Source of the DNA: Palsa-744 sp036498265
GTDB lineage: Bacteria > Actinomycetota > Thermoleophilia > Solirubrobacterales > Solirubrobacteraceae
Reading direction: 5' to 3'
NCBI GenBank assembly: GCA_036498265.1
Contig: DASYFT010000026.1
Location: 1 to 64,000, forward strand
Length of the DNA: 64,000 bases
Under the pieces are notes generated by a model that was not told where the DNA came from, made no database searches, and worked only from the letters and a program-made list of their open reading frames with translations. The first letter of the stretch is position 1; the number at the start of each line of letters is the position of its first letter. The translations under genes were made by a program, and so were the position numbers. Positions 8,685 to 17,279 of the stretch are shown here, one piece after another.

Positions 8685-9799
8685 CTCTCGAGCGTCAGCC
8701 GGGCGGTCCGCTCCCAGCTGAACTGGAGGGCTCGCGCCTCGCCACGCTCCCGCAACCGCTCGCGCAGCTGCTCGTCGTCCAGGATGCGCCGCAGTGCGGC
8801 GGTCAGGGCCGACTGGTCGCGTGGATCGAACAGGAGCGCCGCGTCCCCGGCGACCTCCGGCAGCGAGGAGGCGTTCGAGCACGCCACCGGGACGCCCCGC
8901 GCCATCGCCTCGAGCACCGGCAGGCCGAAGCCCTCGTACAGCGACGGGAAGACGAACGCCGACGCCACGCACCACAGGCCCTCGAGCTCGGCCGGAGAGA
9001 CCCATGCCGGGAACCGCACGCTCTCCCAGACGCCCATCTCCACCGCCTGGCGCCGCAGCTCGGCCTCGTGGGCGCTGGGGTAGCCCGGGAGCACCAGCAC
9101 CGGGCGCTCGCCGGCGGGGAGGGCCGCGAGCGCGGAGATGAGCGCGGCGAGGTTCTTGTGCGGACGCTTCGCCGACAGGCTCAGCACCACCCGCCGGTCG
9201 CCGAGGCCGAAGCGGGGCCTGACTTCGTCCTCCGGCATGGGCTCGCCTGTGCGCACGGTCCCCAGGCCGAGCGGCACCACGTCGACGCGTGCCCGATCCG
9301 TGCCGACCAGCTGCACGAGGTCTTCGCGCGTGCTCTGTGAGTCCACGATGACCCGGTCCGAGCGACGTGCGGCGGCCGGCACGAGCACGCTCATGCCCTT
9401 CTCCCGCAGCCGCGAGTGCGCCTCGGGATAGCGTGCGTAGATCAGGTCGTGAACGGTGACCACGCGGCGGAAGCGACCCCTCAACGGCGCGGTGCTGGCC
9501 ATGCTGTGCACGAGGTCCACGCCGGCGCGGGTCGCGAGCGCCGGGAGCAGCGCCTGCTCTCCCAGAACCCACTGCATCCTGCTGCGCGCGTGCACGGGCA
9601 CGGTGACTGTGGGCAGCTCGCTCCACGGCCCGGCCGAGCCGGCTGCCTCGCGGTTGACGAACGCGGTGAAGCGCATGCCCGGCGGCGCCTGCGATACGAG
9701 GGCCGGGATCAGCTCGCGGGCCGCGACCTCCATCCCGCCGGTCTCGCCGGGGACCAGGAAGATCAGGTTGAGGCCGATGTGGGGCTGGCGAGCGCTCAA
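8651..9799 (-). CDS. GT4 family glycosyltransferase (mannosyltransferase-like)
   Basis: A 382-residue GT-B glycosyltransferase. It has the N-terminal GGMEVAARELIPAL loop, TVHDLIYARYPE, VDSQSTREDL, the central VLSLSAKRPHKN and the C-terminal PSLYEGFGLPVLEAMARG (E-x7-E). These combinations are common in GT4 mannosyltransferases of polysaccharide clusters, but substrate assignment from sequence alone is unsafe. It is convergent with the GT4 gene at 7518 (34-bp overlap) and divergent from the GT2 gene at 9852, with only 52 bp between the two starts. Confidence 0.87.
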   Translation of the reverse strand: MSARQPHIGLNLIFLVPGETGGMEVAARELIPALVSQAPPGMRFTAFVNREAAGSAGPWSELPTVTVPVHARSRMQWVLGEQALLPALATRAGVDLVHSMASTAPLRGRFRRVVTVHDLIYARYPEAHSRLREKGMSVLVPAAARRSDRVIVDSQSTREDLVQLVGTDRARVDVVPLGLGTVRTGEPMPEDEVRPRFGLGDRRVVLSLSAKRPHKNLAALISALAALPAGERPVLVLPGYPSAHEAELRRQAVEMGVWESVRFPAWVSPAELEGLWCVASAFVFPSLYEGFGLPVLEAMARGVPVACSNASSLPEVAGDAALLFDPRDQSALTAALRRILDDEQLRERLRERGEARALQFSWERTARLTLESYRRALDPSAS

Positions 9800-9851
9800 G
9801 CTGGCGACAGGCTAGTGGCCTCCGGCGGAGTCACGCCGACGGCCAAATACG

Positions 9852-10820
9852 ATGACTCGCACCATGCCGCCGTCGATCGACGTGGTGATCGTCGCCTACG
9901 GGCGCTACGAGCTCACCCTCAGCTGCCTTCGCCACCTGGGCGCGCAGACCGTCGGGCACCGCGTGCTCATCGTCGACAACGGCTCGACCGACGACACCCG
10001 CGAGCGTCTTCGCAGCGAATGGCCGCAGGTCCATCTCGAGTGCTTCGATGACAACCGAGGCTTCGCCGAGGCATGCAACCGGGGCGTCGCCGCGGGATCG
10101 GGCGAGATCGTGGTGCTGCTCAACAACGACGTGGACTGCCGCCCCGACTTCCTCGAGCGGCTCCTCGCTCCGCTGGAGGACGAGCCCAGGGTGGGATCCG
10201 TGGCGGCGCTGATGCTGCAACCCGGCGAGCGTCGGATCGACAGCGCCGGGCTGGCGGCCGACGTCACCCTGGGAGGGTTTCCGCGGCTTCAGGGTCTGGA
10301 CATCGGCGAGGCAGCTCGCGAGCGCCCCATCCTCGCCGGTCCGGCCGGGACCGCGGCCGCCTACCGGCGTTCTGCCTGGGAGCAGGTGGGAGGGCTCGAC
10401 GAAGCGATCTTCGCCTACATGGAGGACTTCGACCTGGCGCTGCGCCTGCGCAGCGCAGGCTGGAGATCCGTCCTTGCGGCGGACGCGGTAGGGGTGCACC
10501 TCGGATCGGCGACGCACGGGCATCGGTCGGCTTGGCAGCGGCGCCATGGCGGCTTCGGCCGCGGCTACATGCTGCGGCGCTACGGGCTGCTGCACGGGCC
10601 GACGGCGCCACGCACGATTGCCACCGAGGCGGTGGTGGTGCTGGGCGACCTCGCCGTCTCGCGGGATCTCGCGGCGCTGCAGGGCCGGGTCTCCGGCTGG
10701 CGAGCGGGCCGCAGCGCTCCGCGCCTGCCCCGTCCGCCCGCCGAGGCGATCGACGAGGAGATCGGCTTTCGCGACTCACTGGCCCTGAGGAGAGGTGTCT
10801 ATGGCAGGCGCGCGGCCTGA
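9852..10820 (+). CDS. GT2 family glycosyltransferase
   Basis: A 322-residue GT-A glycosyltransferase resembling rhamnosyl- and galactofuranosyltransferases. It shows IDVVIVAYGRYE, VDNGSTDDT, the NNDVD metal motif, and YMEDFDLALRLR in the acceptor and base region, followed by HLGSATHG. The second Met at residue 5 (base 9864) is an alternative start. The 3' end overlaps the next gene by 20 bp, so the two are probably co-translated. Confidence 0.85.
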   Translation: MTRTMPPSIDVVIVAYGRYELTLSCLRHLGAQTVGHRVLIVDNGSTDDTRERLRSEWPQVHLECFDDNRGFAEACNRGVAAGSGEIVVLLNNDVDCRPDFLERLLAPLEDEPRVGSVAALMLQPGERRIDSAGLAADVTLGGFPRLQGLDIGEAARERPILAGPAGTAAAYRRSAWEQVGGLDEAIFAYMEDFDLALRLRSAGWRSVLAADAVGVHLGSATHGHRSAWQRRHGGFGRGYMLRRYGLLHGPTAPRTIATEAVVVLGDLAVSRDLAALQGRVSGWRAGRSAPRLPRPPAEAIDEEIGFRDSLALRRGVYGRRAA

Positions 10821-12132
10821 GGTTCTGTTCATCTGCGCCGATCCGGTCGGCGGGCAGATGGCGGGCCTCGGCATCCGCTGCTGGGAGCTCGCCCGTGCGC
10901 TGAGCGACCGCGCGTCGGTGACGGTCGCCCACGGGGGCAGCGAGGAGGGCGAGCGCGAGGGCGTGCGGACAGTGGCCTTCCGGCCGCACGCGCCACACGC
11001 CCTGCGAGAGGAGATCGCCCGCGCCGACACGGTCATCGCTCATCCCCAGTGGCCGCTGGTCGACCGCTGGCTGCGCCGCTCGCGGGCCCGCGTGGTGATC
11101 GACCTCTACTGCCCGGAGACGCTGGAGACGCTCGAGTTGCGAGCCGGCGAGCCTGCGCTCACGCGGCGGCAGATGACCGCCACGACGCTCGACCGGCTGC
11201 ATGCGTCGCTTCGCATCGGACACAACTTCGTCTGTGCCTCGGAGACGCAACGCGACCTGTGGCTCGGCACGATGCTGGCGCTGCGCCTGCTCGATCCCGA
11301 GCTCTACGATCGCGACCCCGGGCTCCGCGACGTGATCGACCTCGTTCCTTTCGGCGTGCCCGAGGAGCCTCCGGCGAGCGGCGGGCGAGGTGGTCCACGA
11401 GATGCGATAGCGGCACTCGGAGCCGACAGCGAGATCGTGCTCTGGAACGGCGGCATCTGGAGCTGGCTCGACGCCGAGACGGCGATCCGGGCGATCGCCC
11501 GGCTGGCGGGACAGCGTCCCTCCGTGCGTCTCGTGTTCATGGGTGTCGCCGCCGGGCATCCGGCGGCGGCCGCTAGCGCCGAGTCGGCACGCCGTCTCGC
11601 CGGCGAGCTCGGCGTTCTCGGCTCAGTCGTCCATTTTCACGATGGCTGGATCCCGTATGCGGAGCGCGGCGCCTGGCTCACGCAGGCCGCGTGCGGGCTG
11701 TCCACCCACTCGGAGCACCTCGAGAGCCGCTTCGCCTACCGCACCCGTCTGCTCGACTGCTTCTGGGCGGGGCTTCCGGTGGTGTGCACCACCGGTGACG
11801 ACCTCGCCGAGCGCGTGCAGCGAGAGGAGCTCGGCGCGGTCGCACCGCCGGGCGATGTGGATGCGCTCTGCACCGCGCTCGCGCGGGTCCTCGACACCGG
11901 GCGGGAGTCCTACGCGCCGGCGCTTCGCCAGGCGGCCGAACAGCAGACTTGGCGGCGCGTCGCCGAGCCGCTCGCACGCTGGATCTCGGAGCCTCGTCCC
12001 GCCTCACGCCCGGGGGACGCTCCGGGCGCGCTGCGTCCGCCGCTGGCACAGCGCCTGCGCGACGGCGCCTACCTGGCCGGGGGGCGCGCTGTGATCGCGC
12101 GTCGCGCGGCATCGGCGACGACCGCGTCGTAG
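10801..12132 (+). CDS. GT4-like glycosyltransferase (GT-B fold)
   Basis: A 443-residue GT-B type protein. The N-terminal domain has LFICADPVGGQMAGLGIRCWELARAL, a glycine-bearing acceptor loop. The C-terminal domain has VLWNGGIWSWLDAETAI (donor domain entry) and GLSTHSEHLESRFAYRTRLLDCFWAGLPVV. A Glu lies in this last motif, but the usual E-x7-E spacing is not clean, so it is a divergent member. The ATG at 10801 has AGGAGAGG just upstream (10788-10795), preferred over the GTG at 10795. It overlaps the preceding GT2 gene by 20 bp. Confidence 0.78.
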   Translation: MAGARPEVLFICADPVGGQMAGLGIRCWELARALSDRASVTVAHGGSEEGEREGVRTVAFRPHAPHALREEIARADTVIAHPQWPLVDRWLRRSRARVVIDLYCPETLETLELRAGEPALTRRQMTATTLDRLHASLRIGHNFVCASETQRDLWLGTMLALRLLDPELYDRDPGLRDVIDLVPFGVPEEPPASGGRGGPRDAIAALGADSEIVLWNGGIWSWLDAETAIRAIARLAGQRPSVRLVFMGVAAGHPAAAASAESARRLAGELGVLGSVVHFHDGWIPYAERGAWLTQAACGLSTHSEHLESRFAYRTRLLDCFWAGLPVVCTTGDDLAERVQREELGAVAPPGDVDALCTALARVLDTGRESYAPALRQAAEQQTWRRVAEPLARWISEPRPASRPGDAPGALRPPLAQRLRDGAYLAGGRAVIARRAASATTAS

Positions 12133-12148
12133 CGGAGCCAGGCTCGCG

Positions 12149-13525
12149 ATGCGCACCGGCGAGCTGGGGTTCTGGTGGAGGTCGATCGGGGGCCCGCCGG
12201 CTCCTCGCGCGCCGCTTCAGGGGCCGGCGCAGGCCGACGTGGCGATCGTCGGCGGGGGGTACACGGGGCTGTGGACCGCCTACTACCTGAAGCGGGCCGA
12301 TCCGGCACTCGAGATCGTCGTGCTCGAGCGCGACGTCGCAGGCTACGGCGCGTCGGGGCGCAACGGCGGCTGGGTCTCCGGCTTCTTCTCGGGGCCGCCC
12401 CGCGTCTACGAGCGCCGCGGCGGGCGCGAGGGGTTCGCCGCTCTGCAGCGGGCGATGTTCGCCACGGTGGACGAGGTGGCAGGAGTGCTGGCGGAGCATG
12501 AGATCGACGCGGACTTCATCAAGGGCGGCCATCTGGAGGTGGCGCTCGATGCGGCGCAGTTGCTGCGCGTGCGCGACTCGGTCGCGAGCGCGCTCGAGCA
12601 CGGGCTCGAGGCCGACGATCTGCGCGAGCTGAGCCGCGAGGGCCTCGGGGCGCGCGTGCGGGTGGCGAACGCGAACGGGGCCGCGTTCTCGCCGCACGTG
12701 GCGCGCGTGCATCCCGCCAAGCTGGTGAGCGGCCTCGCGGCGGTAGTGGAGCGCCTTGGGGTGCGGATCTACGAGCGCACGCCGGTGACGGAGATCCGGC
12801 CGCATGCCGCGCTCACCCCGGCGGGCACCGTGAGCGCGCGCTGGGTCGTGCGGGCCACGGAGGGCTACACGGCGGGACTGCGTGGGCTGCGGCGGGCGCT
12901 GGTGCCGATGAACAGCTCGATGATCATCACCGAGCCGCTGACGCCCGCGGCCTGGGAGGAGATCGGCTGGGCCGGAAGGGAGGTGCTGAGCGACGCCGCC
13001 CACGTCTACGTCTACCTGCAGCGCACGGACGATGGACGCATCGCGATCGGCGGGCGCGGCAGGCCCTACCGCTTCGGCTCGGGCACCGACGGCGCCGGCG
13101 AGACGGCCCCCGCGACGATCGCGAGCCTACGCTCCAAGCTCGTCGAGCTGTTCCCGGCGGCCGCTTCCGTGGCGGTCGACCACGCCTGGTCGGGAGTGCT
13201 CGGCGTGCCGCGCGACTGGTGCATCTCCGTCGACGCCGATCAGGCAACGGGACTCGCCTGGGCCGGCGGCTACGTGGGCGAGGGCGTCGCCGCGGCGAAC
13301 CTCGCCGGGCGGACGCTGCGCGACCTGATCCTCGGCGACAGCAGCGAGCTCACGGCGCTTCCCTGGGTGGGGCGCAGCCCGCGGCGATGGGAGCCCGAGC
13401 CGGCGCGCTGGGCCGCGATCCAAGCCGTCTACGCCCTCTACCGCCAGGCCGACCGCAGCGAGCGCCGCAGCGGGCGCCGGTCGAGGCTGGGCGCCCTGGT
13501 CGACGGCCTCTCCGGCCGCGCCTAG
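12149..13525 (+). CDS. FAD-dependent amine/amino-acid oxidoreductase (DAO family)
   Basis: A 458-residue flavoprotein. The dinucleotide-binding motif VAIVGGGYTGLWTAYYL is near residue 35, followed by VLERDVAGYGASGRNGGWVSG, characteristic of the DAO family branch that includes gamma-glutamylputrescine oxidase (PuuB). The C-terminal FAD contact GYVGEGVAAANLAGRTL is present. It probably oxidises a secondary or primary amine with O2 or a carrier; substrate unknown. The start lies 16 bp after the preceding GT gene. The stop TAG interlocks with that of the convergent cupin gene in a shared CTAG. Confidence 0.85.
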   Translation: MRTGELGFWWRSIGGPPAPRAPLQGPAQADVAIVGGGYTGLWTAYYLKRADPALEIVVLERDVAGYGASGRNGGWVSGFFSGPPRVYERRGGREGFAALQRAMFATVDEVAGVLAEHEIDADFIKGGHLEVALDAAQLLRVRDSVASALEHGLEADDLRELSREGLGARVRVANANGAAFSPHVARVHPAKLVSGLAAVVERLGVRIYERTPVTEIRPHAALTPAGTVSARWVVRATEGYTAGLRGLRRALVPMNSSMIITEPLTPAAWEEIGWAGREVLSDAAHVYVYLQRTDDGRIAIGGRGRPYRFGSGTDGAGETAPATIASLRSKLVELFPAAASVAVDHAWSGVLGVPRDWCISVDADQATGLAWAGGYVGEGVAAANLAGRTLRDLILGDSSELTALPWVGRSPRRWEPEPARWAAIQAVYALYRQADRSERRSGRRSRLGALVDGLSGRA

Positions 13526-13881
13526 CTCGGCCTGGCGTAGTTGCCCATCCCGGCGAAGTCGACGACCACGCATGGCTCATCGCCCACCACGAACCCGTCG
13601 TGACCCGGCGGGATCGCGACGACGTCCCCGGCGCCGAATTCCATCTCCGAGCCGTCGTCCATCACGATCTTCTGCCGGCCTGAGATGACGTAGCCGAGGT
13701 GCGCCGCCTGGCAGCTGTCGGTACCGGCGATCGGCTTGACGTGCTCGGACCAGCGCCAGCCCGGCTCGAAGGTAGCCATCCCGACGACGCCGTCGCCGAC
13801 GTTGAGGATGTCCACGCGGCCCATGTCGGCCATCGGACGAACCTCATCAGGTGAGTCGAAGCGCTTCTTCTCGAGTTCCAT
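13522..13881 (-). CDS. small cupin-domain protein
   Basis: A 119-residue single-domain cupin. WRWSEHVKPIAGTDSCQAAHLGYVISGRQKI gives the first cupin motif with two His; FGAGDVVAIPPGHDGFVV gives the second. Such proteins bind a metal or small ligand; no function can be assigned. The start at 13881 (MELEKKRF) has a GGGGGC stretch just upstream; in-frame extension to 13974 lacks family character. Its stop shares CTAG with the convergent flavin oxidoreductase gene. Confidence 0.8.
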   Translation of the reverse strand: MELEKKRFDSPDEVRPMADMGRVDILNVGDGVVGMATFEPGWRWSEHVKPIAGTDSCQAAHLGYVISGRQKIVMDDGSEMEFGAGDVVAIPPGHDGFVVGDEPCVVVDFAGMGNYARPS

Positions 13882-13999
13882 GCTGCCCCCAGTCGAGTCG
13901 ACGTCTTGTGTTCGCGATCCTAACTCGGCGGCATGGGCCCCCGCAAGCACGCTCCTGAGAGAGACTCTTGGCACATCGCCAGTCGACGAGGAGGCCCCG

Positions 14000-14893
14000 A
14001 TGTCGTATGAGACGCTGCTTTACAAGACGGCCGATGCCGTAGCGACGATCACCCTGAACCGGCCGGAGCGCCTGAACACGATCGTGCCGCCGATGCCCGA
14101 CGAGATCGAGGCGGCCGTGCGGGCGGCGATCCTCGACGATGACGTGAAGGTGATCGTCCTCCGCGGCGCGGGCAGGGCCTTCTGCGCGGGGTTCGACCTC
14201 GGCGGCGGCTTCCATCACTGGGACGAGGCCCTGACGACGGACGGCGAGTGGGACCCGGGCAAGGACTTCGCGATGGCGACGTCCCAGGCGCTCGGGCCGG
14301 TGCCGAGGTTCATGAGCCTCTGGCGCTCGCCCAAGCCCGTGATCGCCCAGGTGCACGGCTGGTGCGTGGGCGGTGGCAGCGACATGGCGTTGTGCGCCGA
14401 CCTCGTTATCGCGAGCGAGGATGCGCGCATCGGCACCTCCTACTCACGGATGTGGGGCTGCTACCTGACCGGCATGTGGATCTACCGCCTGGGCCTCACG
14501 CGCGCAAAGGAACACGCGCTCACCGGCAAGCCGCTCTCGGGCACCGAGGCGGTGCAGGCAGGGCTGATCAACGCCGCCGTCCCGTTCGAGCGCTTAGAGG
14601 AGGAGGTGCACGAGCGCGCGCAGGAGCTGGCCACGATCCCGCTCTCGCAGCTGACGGCGATGAAGCTGATCGTCAATCAGGCCTACGAGAACATGGGCCT
14701 CGCCTCGACCCAGACGCTCGGGCCGATCCTCGACGGGCTGATGCGCAACACGCCGGACGCGCGCCGCTTCATCGAGCTCGCCGAGCGGGAGGGAGTCGGC
14801 GCCGCGGTGCAGCAGCGCGACGAGCGGTTCGGCGACTACAGCCAGGCGCCGCCCGGCGAGCGGCCTGACCCCGACAACATCATCGTGCCGTAG
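14000..14893 (+). CDS. crotonase/enoyl-CoA hydratase family protein, atypical active site
   Basis: A 297-residue crotonase-fold protein. The first oxyanion-hole segment is GRAFCAGFDLGGG and the second is HGWCVGGGSDMALCADLVIA. Where hydratases carry the catalytic Glu (the PE of FGQPE), this protein has IGTSYSRMWGC, so ordinary hydration is doubtful. The start at 14000 has GAGGAGG a few bases upstream; an open frame running back to 13736 is on the opposite strand of the cupin gene. The stop overlaps the convergent unknown gene by 14 bp. It probably acts on a CoA thioester; hydrolase, isomerase or dehalogenase roles are all possible. Confidence 0.83.
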   Translation: MSYETLLYKTADAVATITLNRPERLNTIVPPMPDEIEAAVRAAILDDDVKVIVLRGAGRAFCAGFDLGGGFHHWDEALTTDGEWDPGKDFAMATSQALGPVPRFMSLWRSPKPVIAQVHGWCVGGGSDMALCADLVIASEDARIGTSYSRMWGCYLTGMWIYRLGLTRAKEHALTGKPLSGTEAVQAGLINAAVPFERLEEEVHERAQELATIPLSQLTAMKLIVNQAYENMGLASTQTLGPILDGLMRNTPDARRFIELAEREGVGAAVQQRDERFGDYSQAPPGERPDPDNIIVP

Positions 14894-15599
14894 CGCCGCC
14901 GGGCTTGACGGCGCCGTAGCGGCTCCAGTGCCGCTCGGGGATCGCGTCGGGGTCCTTATACCAGTACCAGGTGCAGGGATCCTTGGCGTAGTCGTCGGGC
15001 GGGTCGGAGGGATAGAGCGGGTATCCCGACCACTGGATCGGCATCGACTCGTTCATGAAGCTGCAGTGCGTGCAGTAGAGCGGGAACCCCTTGCGTCCGA
15101 ACGACCAGTCGTGGGCCTCGCGGGTGCCGCCGCCGTCGGCGAGTCCCTCGTAGGCGCCGTTGCGCACCAGGCGCTGACCGGATCCGCAGGGGTTCATGGT
15201 GAATGTGACCTTCTCCTCGTCCTCGCTGATCGTGAAGCTGCCGGGGTTGGGACCCACGCCGGAGCACGAGTGGGCGCGCCAGGTGGCCGCCAGCAGCTCG
15301 ACGAGCTGGCGCCGGTCGAGCGCGACGATCGCGTCGTGATGCTTCCGCCAGCCCCGTCCCATGCTCTCGCGCCAGGCCTCGGCGACGCCCTCGTCCCCGA
15401 GCCGCTGCTGGATGAAGGACACGAGGTCGAGCACTCCCGCCGCCATCAGGTCGTGCAGCATCTGCCACTCGTGCTTCATCTCGCCACACAGCCGCCGCGC
15501 CTGCTCGAGGTCGCCCGCGTCGAGGGCCTCGATCGCGCGGTCCATCGTGGGGCGGGAGAGCAGCTCCAGCTCCTCCTCGGAAAACCAGCGGTCTGTCAT
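14880..15599 (-). CDS. conserved Cys-rich protein of unknown function
   Basis: A 239-residue soluble protein I do not recognise. The N-terminal half (about 1-110) is helical and charged. The C-terminal half has spaced cysteines: HSCSG, NPCGSGQR, YCTHCSFMNE and DPCTWYWY, with a CxxC pair and nearby His, suggesting a metal site or a thiol-based active site. The start at 15599 is supported by a near-perfect ribosome site AAGGAGGG about 6 bases upstream. It is divergent from the SDR gene at 15634 with 34 bp between, and convergent with the crotonase gene, so the three may form a small functional group. Confidence 0.75.
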   Translation of the reverse strand: MTDRWFSEEELELLSRPTMDRAIEALDAGDLEQARRLCGEMKHEWQMLHDLMAAGVLDLVSFIQQRLGDEGVAEAWRESMGRGWRKHHDAIVALDRRQLVELLAATWRAHSCSGVGPNPGSFTISEDEEKVTFTMNPCGSGQRLVRNGAYEGLADGGGTREAHDWSFGRKGFPLYCTHCSFMNESMPIQWSGYPLYPSDPPDDYAKDPCTWYWYKDPDAIPERHWSRYGAVKPGGATAR

Positions 15600-15633
15600 C
15601 GTTCCCTCCTTCGATGATGATCGGGCCTGCATT

Positions 15634-16335
15634 GTGACCGAGGGAGGCCGGGCGCTCGTCACGGGAGCGGCGGCCGGCATCGGCGCAGCGATCGCCGCCC
15701 GGCTGAAGGCGGATGGGTTCGACGTGGTGACAGTCGACCTCCGCGAGGGGTGTGACATCGCGCTCGACGTGGCGTGCGATCCGTTCCCGCCGCTGGAGGA
15801 CATCGACGTGTGCGTCGCCAACGCGGGAATCACGACGACGATCGCGCCGGCGCATCGGATGACACCCGAGCAGTGGCAGCGCGACATCGACGTGAACCTC
15901 ACCGGCGCGTTTCGCACCGTGCAGGCCTGCCTCGGCGGGATGCGCTCGCGCGGCGAGGGCCGCGTGATCGTGATCTCGAGCGTCGCGGCGCTGCGCGGCC
16001 TCCCCGGTCAGGTGGCATACGCGGCGTCGAAGGCCGGGCAGCTGGGCATGGTCCGGACGCTCGCGAGCGAGAACGCGCGGCACGGGGTCACCGTCAACGC
16101 GATCCTCCCGGGCCTCGTCGCCACCGAGCAGGTGCTTGCGATGCCGGAGGAGGTCCGGGACCGCGCTCTAGCAGCCTTACCGAGCGGCAGGTTCGTGGAG
16201 CCCAGCGAGATCGCGGCGGCGGTGTCGTTCCTCGCGGGTCCCGGCGCCGCCCAGATCAGCGGTCAGTCCATCGCGGTCGACGGGGCGGCCTCGCTCATGC
16301 AGATGTCGTTGGGTGCGGAGCGAGCAAGCCGTTAG
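15634..16335 (+). CDS. short-chain dehydrogenase/reductase (classical SDR)
   Basis: A 233-residue NAD(P)-dependent oxidoreductase. The cofactor motif TGAAAGIG is at residues 10-17, followed by VANAGIT, the catalytic Ser in VISSVAAL, and YAASK as the Tyr-Lys pair. The start is taken as GTG at 15634; earlier in-frame sequence runs antisense through the divergent gene. No clear ribosome site is seen, so translation may be leaderless. The stop TAG interlocks with the TAA of the convergent glycosyltransferase in TTAG. FabG-like reductases and sugar or sterol dehydrogenases share this layout; substrate unknown. Confidence 0.85.
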   Translation: MTEGGRALVTGAAAGIGAAIAARLKADGFDVVTVDLREGCDIALDVACDPFPPLEDIDVCVANAGITTTIAPAHRMTPEQWQRDIDVNLTGAFRTVQACLGGMRSRGEGRVIVISSVAALRGLPGQVAYAASKAGQLGMVRTLASENARHGVTVNAILPGLVATEQVLAMPEEVRDRALAALPSGRFVEPSEIAAAVSFLAGPGAAQISGQSIAVDGAASLMQMSLGAERASR

Positions 16336-17279
16336 TCGACGAGCCGCGCTTCGAGCTCGCGAGCCGCTACGCGCCGGGAGCGCTGCACGGCGCGCCGCTT
16401 GCGCAGCACTGCCGGCGTCGCGCGCACCGCATCCCTCCAGCTGCGAAGCCAGATGTGGAGCCTACGGTCGCGAAGCGCCACGGCCAGGTTGACCACCTGT
16501 CCGAGCGCAAGCTGGTGAGCGTGACGCAGCAAGATGCGGAGCGGCAGGCCCTTGGCGACGAGCCAGACACCGTTGCGCCAGAGGTGGTAGCGGGTGAAGT
16601 CGCTGAGGCCGCGCCCGATCGTCGCGCTGCCCATGTGGTAGGCGATGGCGGTTGGGACGTAACGGCACTGCCACCCGGCGACCTGTGCACGCAGCGACCA
16701 GTCGACGTCCTCGAAGAAGGCGTAGAAGTCCTCGTCGAACGGGCCGACCTGGTCCAGCGCCGAGCGCCTGTAGACGGCCGCACCACCACAGGCGCCGAAG
16801 ATCGCGCGAGGCTCGTCGTACTGCCCGCGGTCGGGGACGCCGTGGCCGCGTCGGTGCCCGTTGCCGCGCCAGGTGAGCGTGTCGCCGGCGCCGTCAATCA
16901 CGGTTCGCTCGCTGAAGTCGAGCAGCTTGCCACCGGCCGACCCGGCCTCGGGGTGCGCCAGAAGAGCGTTCACGAGCTCGCCGAGGCACGCCGGGTCGAG
17001 CTCCAGGTCGTTGTTGAGGAGAGCCACGAAGTCGGTACGCGCCGCATCCAGACAGGCGTTCAGCGCCCGCGTGACGCCGATGTTCTCGGCCAGCCTCACC
17101 ACGCCGACCTGAGGCCATTCGCGCGCCAGCCACTCGATGCTGTCATCGGATGAGCCGTTGTCGACGACCACGATGGGCAGTGCCTGAACGCTCTGGGCAG
17201 CAAGCGACGGCAGGACCGTCTCCAGCAGGTGCCGGCCATCGAAGTTGAGGACGACGGCGGTCAGGGTGGCTTCGGTCAC
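16332..17279 (-). CDS. GT2 family glycosyltransferase
   Basis: A 315-residue GT-A transferase close to the WcaA/rhamnosyltransferase group: AVVLNFDGRHLLETVL, VDNGSSDDS, the LLNNDLELD metal motif, ACGGAAVYRR and FFEDVDWSLR. The C-terminus (about 255-315) is basic and probably membrane-associated. It is the last gene of the nine-gene deoxysugar operon. It starts with GTG overlapping the upstream stop (GTGA). The stop TAA is interlocked with the stop of the SDR gene. Confidence 0.86.
   Translation of the reverse strand: MTEATLTAVVLNFDGRHLLETVLPSLAAQSVQALPIVVVDNGSSDDSIEWLAREWPQVGVVRLAENIGVTRALNACLDAARTDFVALLNNDLELDPACLGELVNALLAHPEAGSAGGKLLDFSERTVIDGAGDTLTWRGNGHRRGHGVPDRGQYDEPRAIFGACGGAAVYRRSALDQVGPFDEDFYAFFEDVDWSLRAQVAGWQCRYVPTAIAYHMGSATIGRGLSDFTRYHLWRNGVWLVAKGLPLRILLRHAHQLALGQVVNLAVALRDRRLHIWLRSWRDAVRATPAVLRKRRAVQRSRRVAARELEARLVD

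Noticed and set aside
7053..9626. 857-codon open frame on the minus strand
   Set aside because: It crosses three real glycosyltransferase genes in the wrong frames with low-complexity composition.
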